NCBI RefSeq assembly: GCF_011305535.1
Contig: NZ_CP049905.1
Coordinates: forward strand, 4,276,001-4,340,000
From: Diaphorobacter sp. HDW4B
GTDB lineage: Bacteria; Pseudomonadota; Gammaproteobacteria; Burkholderiales; Burkholderiaceae_C
Direction of reading: 5' to 3'
Length of the DNA stretch: 64,000 nucleotides
This document shows positions 18,357 through 26,519 of the stretch, piece by piece (positions within the stretch are counted from its first letter, which is position 1; the number at the start of each line of letters is the position of its first letter). The translations under genes and the position numbers were made by a program. The notes below the pieces were generated by a model that saw only the letters and a program-made list of their open reading frames with translations, had not been told where the DNA came from and did not search any database.

Positions 18357-19136
18357 CTACTGAATCAGGCGGCCGCCATCGATCACCAGTTCGGCACCAG
18401 TGATCATGCGCGCATCGTCGGACGCGAGGAAGGCAATCGAGGCCGCGACGTCGTCGGGCGTCACGATGTCTCCCATGGGATTCATCGCGCGCACGGCATT
18501 CTGCGCGGCCTCCAGCGTGCCGAATTGCTGGACCAGCTTCTGCTCGATCAGCGGCGTCCACACATAACCGGGGTGCACCGCGTTCACGCGCACCTTGTAG
18601 CCAAAGCGTGCAGCGCTCAAGGCGGCTTGCTTTGTCATGTTGGTCACCGCAGCCTTGCTGGCACCATATGCGCCCGCATCCTTGGAGCCCACTTGGCTGG
18701 CGACCGATCCCAGATTGACGATGCTGCCACCGCGCGAGCTGGTTTTCATGGCTTGAATGGCTGCCTGAAGTCCCAGAAAAACGCCATCGACATTGATGGA
18801 AAAAACGCGCTGCCATTCCTCGAAAGGGATTTCGTCGAACGCGTGCGAGCCGCGCATCACGACTCCAGCGTTGTTGACCAGCACGTCGAGCGCGCCGTGC
18901 CGCTTGACGGTTTCCGCGATGGCGGCCTTCCAACTGGCCTCGCTGGTCACGTCCAGATGCACCACCTGTGGCTGCGGCAGGTCTGCGAAGAGGCTCTCGA
19001 AGGCTCCGGTCTGTGGCTCGGCCACGTCGCCCAGAACGACATTGGCACCTTCGCTGATGAGGCGGTGCGCTGTGGCCATGCCCATGCCGCCAAGGCCACC
19101 AGAGATGAAGGCCGTGCGGCCTGTAAAGCGTTTCAT
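18357..19136 (-). CDS. Short-chain dehydrogenase/reductase
   Basis: 259 residues, classical SDR length. NAD(P) motif TAFISGGLGGMGMA (about 8-20, TGxxxGxG variant with Ser), NNAGVV, catalytic Ser in NLGSVAS, YGASK with the Tyr and Lys, and the PG motif VHPGYVWTPL are present. The ATG at 19136 gives the standard N-terminus KRFTGRTAFISGG; an in-frame ATT codon upstream is not a credible start. The 5' untranslated region runs straight into the tetranucleotide microsatellite 20 bp upstream, so repeat length may affect expression. Substrate unknown; its neighbours suggest a ring-fission or alicyclic intermediate. Confidence 0.9.
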   Translation of the reverse strand: MKRFTGRTAFISGGLGGMGMATAHRLISEGANVVLGDVAEPQTGAFESLFADLPQPQVVHLDVTSEASWKAAIAETVKRHGALDVLVNNAGVVMRGSHAFDEIPFEEWQRVFSINVDGVFLGLQAAIQAMKTSSRGGSIVNLGSVASQVGSKDAGAYGASKAAVTNMTKQAALSAARFGYKVRVNAVHPGYVWTPLIEQKLVQQFGTLEAAQNAVRAMNPMGDIVTPDDVAASIAFLASDDARMITGAELVIDGGRLIQ

Positions 19137-19156
19137 TGTGGGTTCAATTCTCAAAA

Positions 19157-19234
<78 letters not shown>

Positions 19235-19244
<10 letters not shown>

Positions 19245-20236
19245 TGCATGCCCGCATCGCGCATGATCTTGGTCCAGTAGGTGATTTCGCTGTTCATGTA
19301 CTTGCCGAACTCTGCGGGCGAATTGGTCTTCACCTGAATGCCCTGCGAGGTGAACTTCTTCGCGATGTTCGCGTCGTGCATGGCGGCGGTGATCACCTCG
19401 TGCAGCTTGTTCACCACCGGCTCGGGCGTTCCGCGCTTGACGGCCACGCCCCACCAGAACGTCGGCACGATGGAGCCGTAGCCCAGCTCCTTGAGCGTGG
19501 GCACATCGGGCAGCAGCGACGAGCGCTTGTCCGCGCCCACAGCGAGCGGTCGTACCTTCTGGCTGAGCGCCAGCGGCCCGGCCGTGGGAATCGCGTCGTA
19601 CATGAAATCCACCTGACCGCTGATCACATCCGCGAGCCCCGGCATCGAGCCGCGATACGCCGCATGTGTCATCGGCGATTTGATGTGATCCGACAGCAGC
19701 GTGCCGAACAGATGGCCGCCCGTGCCCACGCCTTGCGAGGCGTAGCTCAATGCGTTCGGCTTGGCTTTGGCGGCTTTCACCAGATCATCGAAGGTCTTGA
19801 ACGGACTCTTGTTGGGAACCACCAGTAGCGCGGGCGCTTCCACCAGTTCGGTCACGGCCTGCAGATCCTTGCGTGGATCGTAGGAGAGCTTGGTGAACAG
19901 GCCCACGTTGGTGGCGAGCGATGGCACGTCGCCAATGAACACGGTGTGCCCGTCGGCGGGTAGGCCCTTTAGAAGGTTCATTGCGATCTGCGCGGCACCG
20001 CCGGGGCGGTTTTCCACGATCACGGGTTGCTTGAGCGTGGTGGTCATGTACGCCCCCAACTCGCGCGCCAACTGGTCCGTCAGGCCCCCTGCGGCGTAGG
20101 GCACGACCAGCGTGATGGGCTTGCTGGGAAAGCTGGACTGCGCAAGGGCCGTGGCGGCCAGCATGGGCAGCGCGGCGGCGGTCAAGGACCAGCGCAGCAG
20201 AGTTCGGCGAGGGGTTCGGCGAGAGTGGGCTTGCAT
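19235..20236 (-). CDS. Bug/TctC-family tripartite tricarboxylate receptor
   Basis: 333 residues. A signal peptide (RRTLLRWSLTAAALPMLAATALAQ) is followed by the canonical Bug start PSKPITLVVPYAAGGLTDQLARE, VENRPGGAAQIAMNLLKG, and the late IVPTFWWGVAVKRGTPEP. AAGGAGA lies 8 bases before the ATG. It probably captures the substrate or inducer of the surrounding catabolic genes; no permease is adjacent. The last codons (GMQTD, stop) run into the microsatellite, so repeat expansion would not alter the protein because every added unit keeps a TGA in place. Confidence 0.93.
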
Positions 20237-20278
20237 GATGTTTGTCTCCTTGAATTGCTATCGAAGAATCGCGAAGAT

Positions 20279-21142
20279 TCAGGCCGCCACGACTTCGTCG
20301 CGGATGCCGTTGCGTAGCACGCCGATGGCATCCACTTCGATTTCCACCACATCGCCGGGCTTCATGAAGACCTGTGGCACACGCTTGTTGCCCACGCCGC
20401 CTGGCGTGCCGGTGACGATCACGTCGCCCGGCTGCAGTGGAATGAAGGTGGAGATGTAGGCGATCTGGCGAGGAATGCTGTGGATCATCATGTCGGTCGT
20501 GGCTTCCTGCATGACCTGGCCATTGAGGCGCGTGGTCAGACGCATGTTCTGGCTGGCGGCGATCTCGTCGGCCGTCACCATCCATGGACCGAAACCGCCC
20601 GTGCGCCAGAAGTTCTTGCCCGGACCCCATTGCGAGGTGGCCACTTGCCAGTCGCGGATGCTGCCGTCGTTGTAGCAGGCATAGCCGGCGATGTGCTCCC
20701 ATGAATCCGCTTCGCTGATGCGGCGACCGCCCTTGCCGATGACGATGGCAATCTCGCCTTCGTAATCGAGGCGGTGCGACTCCGGTGGGCGCACGATGTC
20801 TTTGCCATGGGCCACTTGGGATTCATTCACGCGCATGAAGATCACCGGGCTTTCCGTGATCTCTTTGCCGGTTTCGCGTACATGCTCGCCGTAGTTCAGA
20901 CCGATGCAGAAGATCTGGCCCGGATTCGGAATCACGGGCAGCAGATCGATGTCGGAGAGCTTCAGAAATTCCTTGGACTGACTTGCGTGCTCGGCGGCCT
21001 TCGCGATCAGGTCTTGCGCAATCAGCGATTTGAGGTCGGGGGCCTTGTCGCCGAATGCGGCCTTGAGATCGACGACCTGATCGTTGCCGATGAAGGCACC
21101 GTAGCTTGCATTGCCGTTGAGTTCGAAGCTGATGAGTTTCAT
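20279..21142 (-). CDS. Fumarylacetoacetate hydrolase family protein
   Basis: 287 residues. The N-terminal domain begins MKLISFELNGNASYGAFIG. The FAH fold follows with IFCIGLNYGEH, metal ligands in DYEGEIAIVIGKGGRRIS, the GFGPWMVTADEI segment and LQPGDVIVTGTPGGVG. Members cleave or hydrate acylpyruvates and 2-oxo-hept-enedioates in aromatic meta-cleavage routes. It sits between a VOC dioxygenase-like gene and a Bug receptor, which supports a ring-fission pathway. The ATG at 21142 is chosen for its family-typical N-terminus; longer in-frame starts would run into the upstream gene. Confidence 0.92.
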   Translation of the reverse strand: MKLISFELNGNASYGAFIGNDQVVDLKAAFGDKAPDLKSLIAQDLIAKAAEHASQSKEFLKLSDIDLLPVIPNPGQIFCIGLNYGEHVRETGKEITESPVIFMRVNESQVAHGKDIVRPPESHRLDYEGEIAIVIGKGGRRISEADSWEHIAGYACYNDGSIRDWQVATSQWGPGKNFWRTGGFGPWMVTADEIAASQNMRLTTRLNGQVMQEATTDMMIHSIPRQIAYISTFIPLQPGDVIVTGTPGGVGNKRVPQVFMKPGDVVEIEVDAIGVLRNGIRDEVVAA

Positions 21143-21194
21143 GGTGGAAGTCCTGAAGAAGAGTGGGGTGGTGAAGAGGGGAGGGACGATCGAT

Positions 21195-21803
21195 CTATCG
21201 GGCGGGGGCTTGCTGGCGCACTGGTGCGCCGACTTGGGATGCGGGAATGCCTTGGTCGCGGCCCATGCGCTCCTGCATCTGGGTGCGCCATTCGGAGCGC
21301 GGCATGAAGCGAAGCGAGTTGCGTGCAATGTGTTCGGCCTGCTGCATCACGGCTTCGTCCGAGCATGCGAAATCGATGGGCTCGCGCAGCGGCTGGATGC
21401 AGTACCACGGGGTGTCCATGAAGACCTCCAGGCGGTTGCCTTCCGGGTCGCGAAAGTAGAGCGACACCGCGTTGCCGTGCGTCGTGGCTTGCATGTCGGT
21501 GGCGCCTGCGGCCAGCGCACGCTCATGCACCAGACGCAGATTCGACAGATCGGGCACTTGAAACGAAATTTGATTGATCGGATTGAAAGGCAAGCCCTGC
21601 GGTGGCCGTCCGGAGACCAGAGCGATCTGGTGATGCGTGTCCGGGTCGCGGCTCAGGAAGATGAGCTGCACGGCGCCCAGGTCACCCCGGTCGGTTTCGG
21701 TGAACTGCAGAACATCTTTGTAGAAACGAGCCACGCCTTCGAGATCGCTCACGTGAAAGCCAAAGTGACTGAAGGAGACCCGGATAAATTGGTCGTTGCT
21801 CAT
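21195..21803 (-). CDS. VOC-family protein, extradiol dioxygenase-like
   Basis: 202 residues. Two vicinal-oxygen-chelate modules in about 1-130: FSHFGFHVSDLEGVARFYKDVL with His at about 15, DPDTHHQIALVSG with His at about 58, and YFRDPEGNRLEVFMDTP with Glu at about 126, the usual His-His-Glu metal set. The final 70 residues (IDFACSDEAVMQQAEHIAR onwards) form a non-VOC tail ending in a Gln/Pro/Ala stretch. Likely first gene of the leftward operon. Ring cleavage of a catechol-like compound is a reasonable guess; glyoxalase-type or isomerase chemistry cannot be excluded. Confidence 0.85.
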   Translation of the reverse strand: MSNDQFIRVSFSHFGFHVSDLEGVARFYKDVLQFTETDRGDLGAVQLIFLSRDPDTHHQIALVSGRPPQGLPFNPINQISFQVPDLSNLRLVHERALAAGATDMQATTHGNAVSLYFRDPEGNRLEVFMDTPWYCIQPLREPIDFACSDEAVMQQAEHIARNSLRFMPRSEWRTQMQERMGRDQGIPASQVGAPVRQQAPAR

Positions 21804-21831
21804 TTGATATTTGTTTATGAAATTTCGTACT

Positions 21832-21864
21832 ATTTTGAATTTTAAATTTGAAAATTATCAAAAT
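21832..21864. promoter_or_regulatory. Inverted repeat in AT-rich divergent promoter region
   Basis: ATTTTGA (21832-21838) and TCAAAAT (21858-21864) form a perfect 7-bp dyad with a 19-base spacer. It lies 29 bp ahead of the VOC gene start in a strongly AT-rich 185-bp interval between the VOC and MarR genes. It is a candidate promoter or regulator site for the leftward operon. Confidence 0.35.
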
Positions 21865-21944
21865 ACGATAAAAATTAAAAATATAGGGTAAATGCCTAGA
21901 GAATGGCATGGGCTTCTATTGATGGTCGTCAGGTTTGAAAGAAT

Positions 21945-21976
21945 GCTGAAATAATTGATATGTCATTTATTTCAGC
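21945..21976. promoter_or_regulatory. Candidate MarR operator (10-bp perfect dyad)
   Basis: GCTGAAATAA (21945-21954) and TTATTTCAGC (21967-21976) are exact inverted repeats with a 12-base spacer, ending 12 bp before the MarR start. The placement is what one expects for autorepression of the marR/efflux operon. Confidence 0.6.
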
Positions 21977-21988
21977 GTTCAACCATTC

Positions 21989-22468
21989 ATGTCGCTCCAC
22001 GAAGCGCAAGCCCTGCCTCAGGCTCAACAGAACATCATGTTCACGATGGGGCAACTCAACCGGCAGTGGCGTCGGGTGGTGGATCGTCTGCTCAGGCCGC
22101 TCGGCCTGACCGAGGCCACTTGGTTGCCGCTCACGCATCTGGAGCGCGCCACCGCGCCCATGCGGCAGAAGGACCTGGCGGCGTCGCTCGGGCTCGACAG
22201 CTCGTCGGTCGTGCGCCTGCTCGACGGACTGGAAGCCGCGGGGCTCATCGTTCGCGCAGGGCATGTGGATCGTCGCGCCAAGACCATCGACATCACGCCC
22301 AAGGGGCTGGAGATCGTTCAGCAGGTGAAGGCGCTGATCAATCAGGAGCGTCTGAAGCTGTTCGCCGACGTGAGCGACGAGCAGTTGACGGTGGCATTCG
22401 CGGTGCTGCAGAACATTGGCGGGCAACTGCAGAAGCTTGAACAGGACGACGTGGGAGTGCAGGCATGA
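21989..22468 (+). CDS. MarR-family transcriptional regulator
   Basis: 159 residues with the MarR winged helix: RQKDLAASLGLDSSSVVRLLDGLEAAGLI (recognition helix) and the wing RAGHVDRRAKTIDITPKG (about 95-112). MarR proteins repress efflux or catabolic genes and release DNA on binding phenolic ligands. Its stop overlaps the start of the drug exporter gene (ATGA at 22465-22468), so both are co-translated. It diverges from the VOC/FAH operon and may control both sides. Confidence 0.93.
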   Translation: MSLHEAQALPQAQQNIMFTMGQLNRQWRRVVDRLLRPLGLTEATWLPLTHLERATAPMRQKDLAASLGLDSSSVVRLLDGLEAAGLIVRAGHVDRRAKTIDITPKGLEIVQQVKALINQERLKLFADVSDEQLTVAFAVLQNIGGQLQKLEQDDVGVQA

Positions 22469-23712
22469 GCGGCGACGGCTCTTCCTCCACAAGCGCTGTG
22501 ACCAGTGCCGTCAAAAAAAGCGCACCGCTCTGGCTGCTGGTGATGATCACACTCAGCGGCACATTGGCCATGCACATGTTCGTGCCGGCGCTGCCCGATG
22601 CGGCGCGCGCGTTGCACACCAACAGCGCAGCAGTGCAGGCCACCATCGGCATCTACATTCTCGGTCTGGCGTTCGGCCAACTTTTCTACGGACCGCTGTC
22701 GGACGCGCTCGGTCGTCGCCCGATGCTCATGGTCGGACTGTCGCTCTATCTGGGCGCGGGCATTGTCGCGGCGTTGGCCCCCAATGTGGAAACGCTGGTG
22801 CTCGCACGTCTGTTCCAGGCCTTGGGTGGATGCGCGGGTCTGGCACTCGGCCGCGCCATGGTGCGCGACACCACCAGCGCCGACGAGGCCGTGCGCGCGC
22901 TGGCGCTGCTCAACCTCATCATGATGGTCGGACCGGGTCTGGCCCCGATCATCGGCTCCACCATGGTCGAACTCGGCGGCTGGCGCATGGTGTTCGTGTT
23001 CCTGTCGTTGCTCGGCGCGGCCACACTGGTGCTGACCTGGAAGAAGGTGCCCGAGACCGGAACGCCCACCGGCGTGGTCAGCGTCACGGCTCTTGCGCGT
23101 GACTACAGTTCGCTGCTCAAGTCACCCAAATATCTGGGCTACGCATTCGGCGGTGCCTGCGCGACCACATCGATCTACGCCTTCATCGCCGCCGCGCCGT
23201 TCGTCATCACCGAACAGCTCGACCACCCCGTGCGCGACGTCGGCATCTCGCTGGGCATCATCATGATCGGCATGGGCATCGGCAACGCCATCACACGCCG
23301 CATGGTGCTCAACGTGCCGGTGGAAAAACTGCTCGTGTTCGGCAACGGCCTGAGCATCGCCAGCGCCGCCGTCTTTCTGGTGCTCGAACTGGTGGGCTGG
23401 CTCAACCTGCCCGCCATCGTCGTGCTGATGTTGCTGTTCGCCATGGGCTCGGGCACTGCCAGCCCGGCCGCGCTGTCCAAGACGCTGATGGTCGACGCCC
23501 ACCACGTGGGCTCGGCAGCAGGTATGTACGGCTTCTCGCAGATGGCGCTGGGCGCGCTGTTCACACTGATGGTCGGCTGGGGCTCGAACCCCGCACTCTC
23601 CGCCGCCATCGTCCTCATCGGCGCAGCCGTCGCAGGGCAGGCGGGTGTGCAGTTTGCATTGCATCAGGAGCGCAAGGAGGCGCGGTATCCGGAAGGTGGC
23701 GAGGGGATCTGA
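22465..23712 (+). CDS. Bcr/CflA-family multidrug efflux MFS transporter
   Basis: 415 residues with 12 predicted helices. Bcr/CflA markers are visible: MHMFVPALPDAARAL in helix 1, LAFGQLFYGPLSDALGRRPMLMVGL (MFS motif A) and ARLFQALGGCAGLALGRAMVRD. It should expel small amphipathic drugs or aromatic acids by proton antiport. Pairing with a MarR repressor by a 4-bp overlap points to induction by its own substrate. It ends 16 bp from the convergent phospholipase gene. Confidence 0.92.
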   Translation: MSGDGSSSTSAVTSAVKKSAPLWLLVMITLSGTLAMHMFVPALPDAARALHTNSAAVQATIGIYILGLAFGQLFYGPLSDALGRRPMLMVGLSLYLGAGIVAALAPNVETLVLARLFQALGGCAGLALGRAMVRDTTSADEAVRALALLNLIMMVGPGLAPIIGSTMVELGGWRMVFVFLSLLGAATLVLTWKKVPETGTPTGVVSVTALARDYSSLLKSPKYLGYAFGGACATTSIYAFIAAAPFVITEQLDHPVRDVGISLGIIMIGMGIGNAITRRMVLNVPVEKLLVFGNGLSIASAAVFLVLELVGWLNLPAIVVLMLLFAMGSGTASPAALSKTLMVDAHHVGSAAGMYGFSQMALGALFTLMVGWGSNPALSAAIVLIGAAVAGQAGVQFALHQERKEARYPEGGEGI

Positions 23713-23728
23713 AGGCGCTTCAAGCGGC

Positions 23729-25330
23729 TTACAGCAAGCCCTCGATCGGCAACCACCCCAACACGCGGACCATTGTGCGGCTGAGCCAGTTGGTGTGCGG
23801 CTCCACGTTGTAGATGCTGGGGGCTGCGGTGTTCGATCCGCCCACCCATTGCAGGTCGCCGTTGGCGTTCAGTTCCACGCGGTAGGACAGGCGCGGGACT
23901 TCGTTGTTCATCACGCTCACGAGTTGCTGGGCGAGGGCGGGGCTGTCGATCAGAAAACCCAGTTCGGTGTTGAGATGCGCGGAGCGTGGATCGAAGTTGA
24001 ACGAGCCCACGAAGATGCGCTTGCCGTCCACGGCGAAGGTTTTGGCGTGCAGGCTCGCGCCCGAGCTGCCGAAGCGTTGAAAGAACTTCTTGTCCGCAGT
24101 GTCCGCATACGCTGGCACGAGGCTGCGCATTTCATACAACTGCACGCCGTGTTCGAGCAGTGCCTTGCGGCGCTTGCCGTAGCCCGCGTGCACGGCGGGC
24201 ACGTCGGTGGCCTCGAAGGCGTTGGTGAGAATGCGCACCTTGATGCCGCTTTCCGCGAGCTTGCCGAAGGCCTCCACGCCTGAAGCGCGGGGCACGAAGT
24301 AGGCCGAAATCAGGTCGAGGCTGGTGTCGATCTTGCCAAGCGCTTGCCCCAGTTGGGGCAGCAGCAACTGCTGCTTTTCGGCAAGGCCCAGGCCCTTCGC
24401 TGGATCGTCGCTGACCATCTTCACCTGCACCCATTCGAGCGGCAGTGTGCGGTCCATGAGCTGCTGGACGAAGGGCGTCTGTCGGATGCTGTCGGTGTAC
24501 TCGCGGGCGCGTGGCGACGACAGCAGCGCGGTGGCCTTGGTGTCGAGCTGCTCGAAATCCGCAGGTTCGGATTGGGGCAGTATGTCCTGCGCCGGATACG
24601 CGCTGGCGCTGGCCCAGTAGCGGTCGAAATCGGCGGAAACATCCTTGGCGATGGGGCCGATGGCAAGCACGTCGAGATCGTTGAACAGCACGCCATCGGT
24701 CGCGCCAAAGTACTCGTCGCCCACGTTGCGCCCGCCGATGATGCTGGCGAGATTGTCCGCCGTGAACGACTTGTTGTGCATGCGCCGATTGGCGCGGCGC
24801 AGGTCGGCCAGATAGCCGAGCACCTTGGGCTTGCGCAGCATGAAGGGGTTGAACAGCCGCACCTCGATGTTCGGGTGGCGCGTGAGCGCGGCGAGTTCGG
24901 TGTCGAGGCCTGCCGTGCCGACGTCGTCGATCAGCAGCCGCACGCGCACGCCGCGATTGGCGGCAGCGATCAGCTCACCGAACAGCAGCGTGCCGGTGAT
25001 GTCGTTGCGCCAGATGTAGTACTGCACGTCGAGTGTTCTGGATGCTGCGCGTGCGAGCGATGCACGCGCGGCAAAGGCATCGTGCGGATCGTGCAGTGCG
25101 TGAATGCCGCTCTTGCCCGGATGCGCCGCGAGCACGGGACTGACAGATTGACCGAGCGGTGTCTGTTCTGCTGCATTGTTTTCCAGCGCGTGTGAAACGC
25201 TGCGGCCTTCGAGCGGCGGCAGGCCGCAGCCGAACAGACTCAGCAGACAGCCCACACCGAGCACTGTTCGGGTGAAGCGTTTGGCGCGTCGGCTGAGGGT
25301 CGGTGCGGCCATGGCCAGTGAATCAGGCAT
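23729..25330 (-). CDS. Phospholipase D family lipoprotein (cardiolipin synthase-like)
   Basis: 533 residues. The lipobox LFGC places the lipidated Cys at 35. Two PLD catalytic motifs are intact: HNKSFTAD from His185 with GGRNVGDEY behind it, and HAKTFAVD from His428 with GSFNFDPRS behind it. This two-motif layout matches cardiolipin synthase C-type or periplasmic PLD proteins that transfer phosphatidyl groups or hydrolyse phospholipid. The ATG at 25330 overlaps the stop of the upstream Ldh-family gene (ATGCCTGA) and has AGGA 8 bases ahead, so the pair is translationally coupled. Confidence 0.9.
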   Translation of the reverse strand: MPDSLAMAAPTLSRRAKRFTRTVLGVGCLLSLFGCGLPPLEGRSVSHALENNAAEQTPLGQSVSPVLAAHPGKSGIHALHDPHDAFAARASLARAASRTLDVQYYIWRNDITGTLLFGELIAAANRGVRVRLLIDDVGTAGLDTELAALTRHPNIEVRLFNPFMLRKPKVLGYLADLRRANRRMHNKSFTADNLASIIGGRNVGDEYFGATDGVLFNDLDVLAIGPIAKDVSADFDRYWASASAYPAQDILPQSEPADFEQLDTKATALLSSPRAREYTDSIRQTPFVQQLMDRTLPLEWVQVKMVSDDPAKGLGLAEKQQLLLPQLGQALGKIDTSLDLISAYFVPRASGVEAFGKLAESGIKVRILTNAFEATDVPAVHAGYGKRRKALLEHGVQLYEMRSLVPAYADTADKKFFQRFGSSGASLHAKTFAVDGKRIFVGSFNFDPRSAHLNTELGFLIDSPALAQQLVSVMNNEVPRLSYRVELNANGDLQWVGGSNTAAPSIYNVEPHTNWLSRTMVRVLGWLPIEGLL

Positions 25331-26387
25331 GCGCAATTCCTGCCAACTGCTGAAGCTGCGCCCAACGATCGGCGTCGATGGGCACGCCATGCGCCATTGA
25401 ACGGGCTCGTTGCTCGTAGCGCCGCGCGCCCGGTTGGCGGGTCTGCCCCGCATCGGCCATGGACTGCACAAGCTTTTCGCTGCGTTGCGCGAAGTTCTTG
25501 CCGTTGGAGAACGACGGATCGATGGCGATGATGAGCTGGCCGGTGTAGGGCGACTGCGCGCCGGGATGCTCGCTCCAATCGAACTCGAACGAGAAGTTGC
25601 CGCCGGTGAGCGCTGCAGCCAGCAGCTCGACCATCATCGACAGCGCCGAGCCCTTGTGCGCGCCATGCTCGCCGCCAAAGGGCAGCAGCGCACCGCCTTC
25701 CAGAATCTCCTTGGGATTGGTCGTGCCCTTGCCGTTCTTGTCCACGCCGTAGCCATGCGGTACCGCATGGCCCGCACGTGCGGCAAGCTGGATGTCGCCA
25801 TGCGCGGTTGCGCTTGTGGCGAGATCGAAGACGACGGGGTCGCCGTTTTCACGCGGCGCGGCGAACGCAATCGGGTTGGTGCCGAACAGCGCCTTGCTGC
25901 CGCCACTGGGCACCACACAGGCCATGCTGTTGACCACCGTGAGCGCCACCAGGCCTTCGCGCGCGAGCGGCTCCACATCGGGCCACAGCGCCGCGAAATG
26001 GTGCGACCCCTGAATCGCCAGCAGCGCGATGCCGTTGGTGCGGGCCTTGGCGATGAGCTGATCCTTGGCCGCGAAGAACGCCGGTTGCGCGAATCCGTTC
26101 GCCGCATCCACGCTCAGAAATCCGGGCGCCTTGTCCTCCACGACCGGCACAGCCTTGCCATCGACCCAGCCACTTTTCAGCGTCGACACATAACCCGCCA
26201 TGCGAAACACACCATGGCTTTGTGCGCCATCGCGCTGCGCCGACGCGCAGTTGTCCGCGAGCACGGCAGCGACTTGGTCGCTGCAACCATTGCGCTCGAA
26301 AATCTGCTGCAGCAACGCGCGCAGTTCATCGAAAGGGACGTGGACCTGGGCGGGCTTGGCGGTGGCGGAGGAGGGCTGATCCTGCAT
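25323..26387 (-). CDS. Ldh-family oxidoreductase (malate/L-lactate/ureidoglycolate dehydrogenase type)
   Basis: 354 residues of the type 2 malate/lactate dehydrogenase family (YlbC/AllD/ComC), unrelated to classical Rossmann dehydrogenases. Visible landmarks: QRDGAQSHGVFRMAGYV with the conserved His, ALLAIQGSHHFAALWPD, and VPSGGSKALFGTNPIAFAAPRENGDPVVFDLATSA. The enzymes oxidise 2-hydroxy acids with NAD(P). Substrate is not evident from context; it overlaps the phospholipase gene by 8 bp, but this pairing has no obvious metabolic sense. Confidence 0.9.
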   Translation of the reverse strand: MQDQPSSATAKPAQVHVPFDELRALLQQIFERNGCSDQVAAVLADNCASAQRDGAQSHGVFRMAGYVSTLKSGWVDGKAVPVVEDKAPGFLSVDAANGFAQPAFFAAKDQLIAKARTNGIALLAIQGSHHFAALWPDVEPLAREGLVALTVVNSMACVVPSGGSKALFGTNPIAFAAPRENGDPVVFDLATSATAHGDIQLAARAGHAVPHGYGVDKNGKGTTNPKEILEGGALLPFGGEHGAHKGSALSMMVELLAAALTGGNFSFEFDWSEHPGAQSPYTGQLIIAIDPSFSNGKNFAQRSEKLVQSMADAGQTRQPGARRYEQRARSMAHGVPIDADRWAQLQQLAGIAHA

Positions 26388-26519
26388 GGGTGATTAGATG
26401 AAAGATGAATGGGTTGAAACGATTGTGTTGGTGCCATTGTGCCGCTGTCACAGCACCAATGAAAACGCAGCATCTTCTGGGCATGCTGCATTCTGTTTTT
26501 ACGTGGAGAAGGCCGGGGC

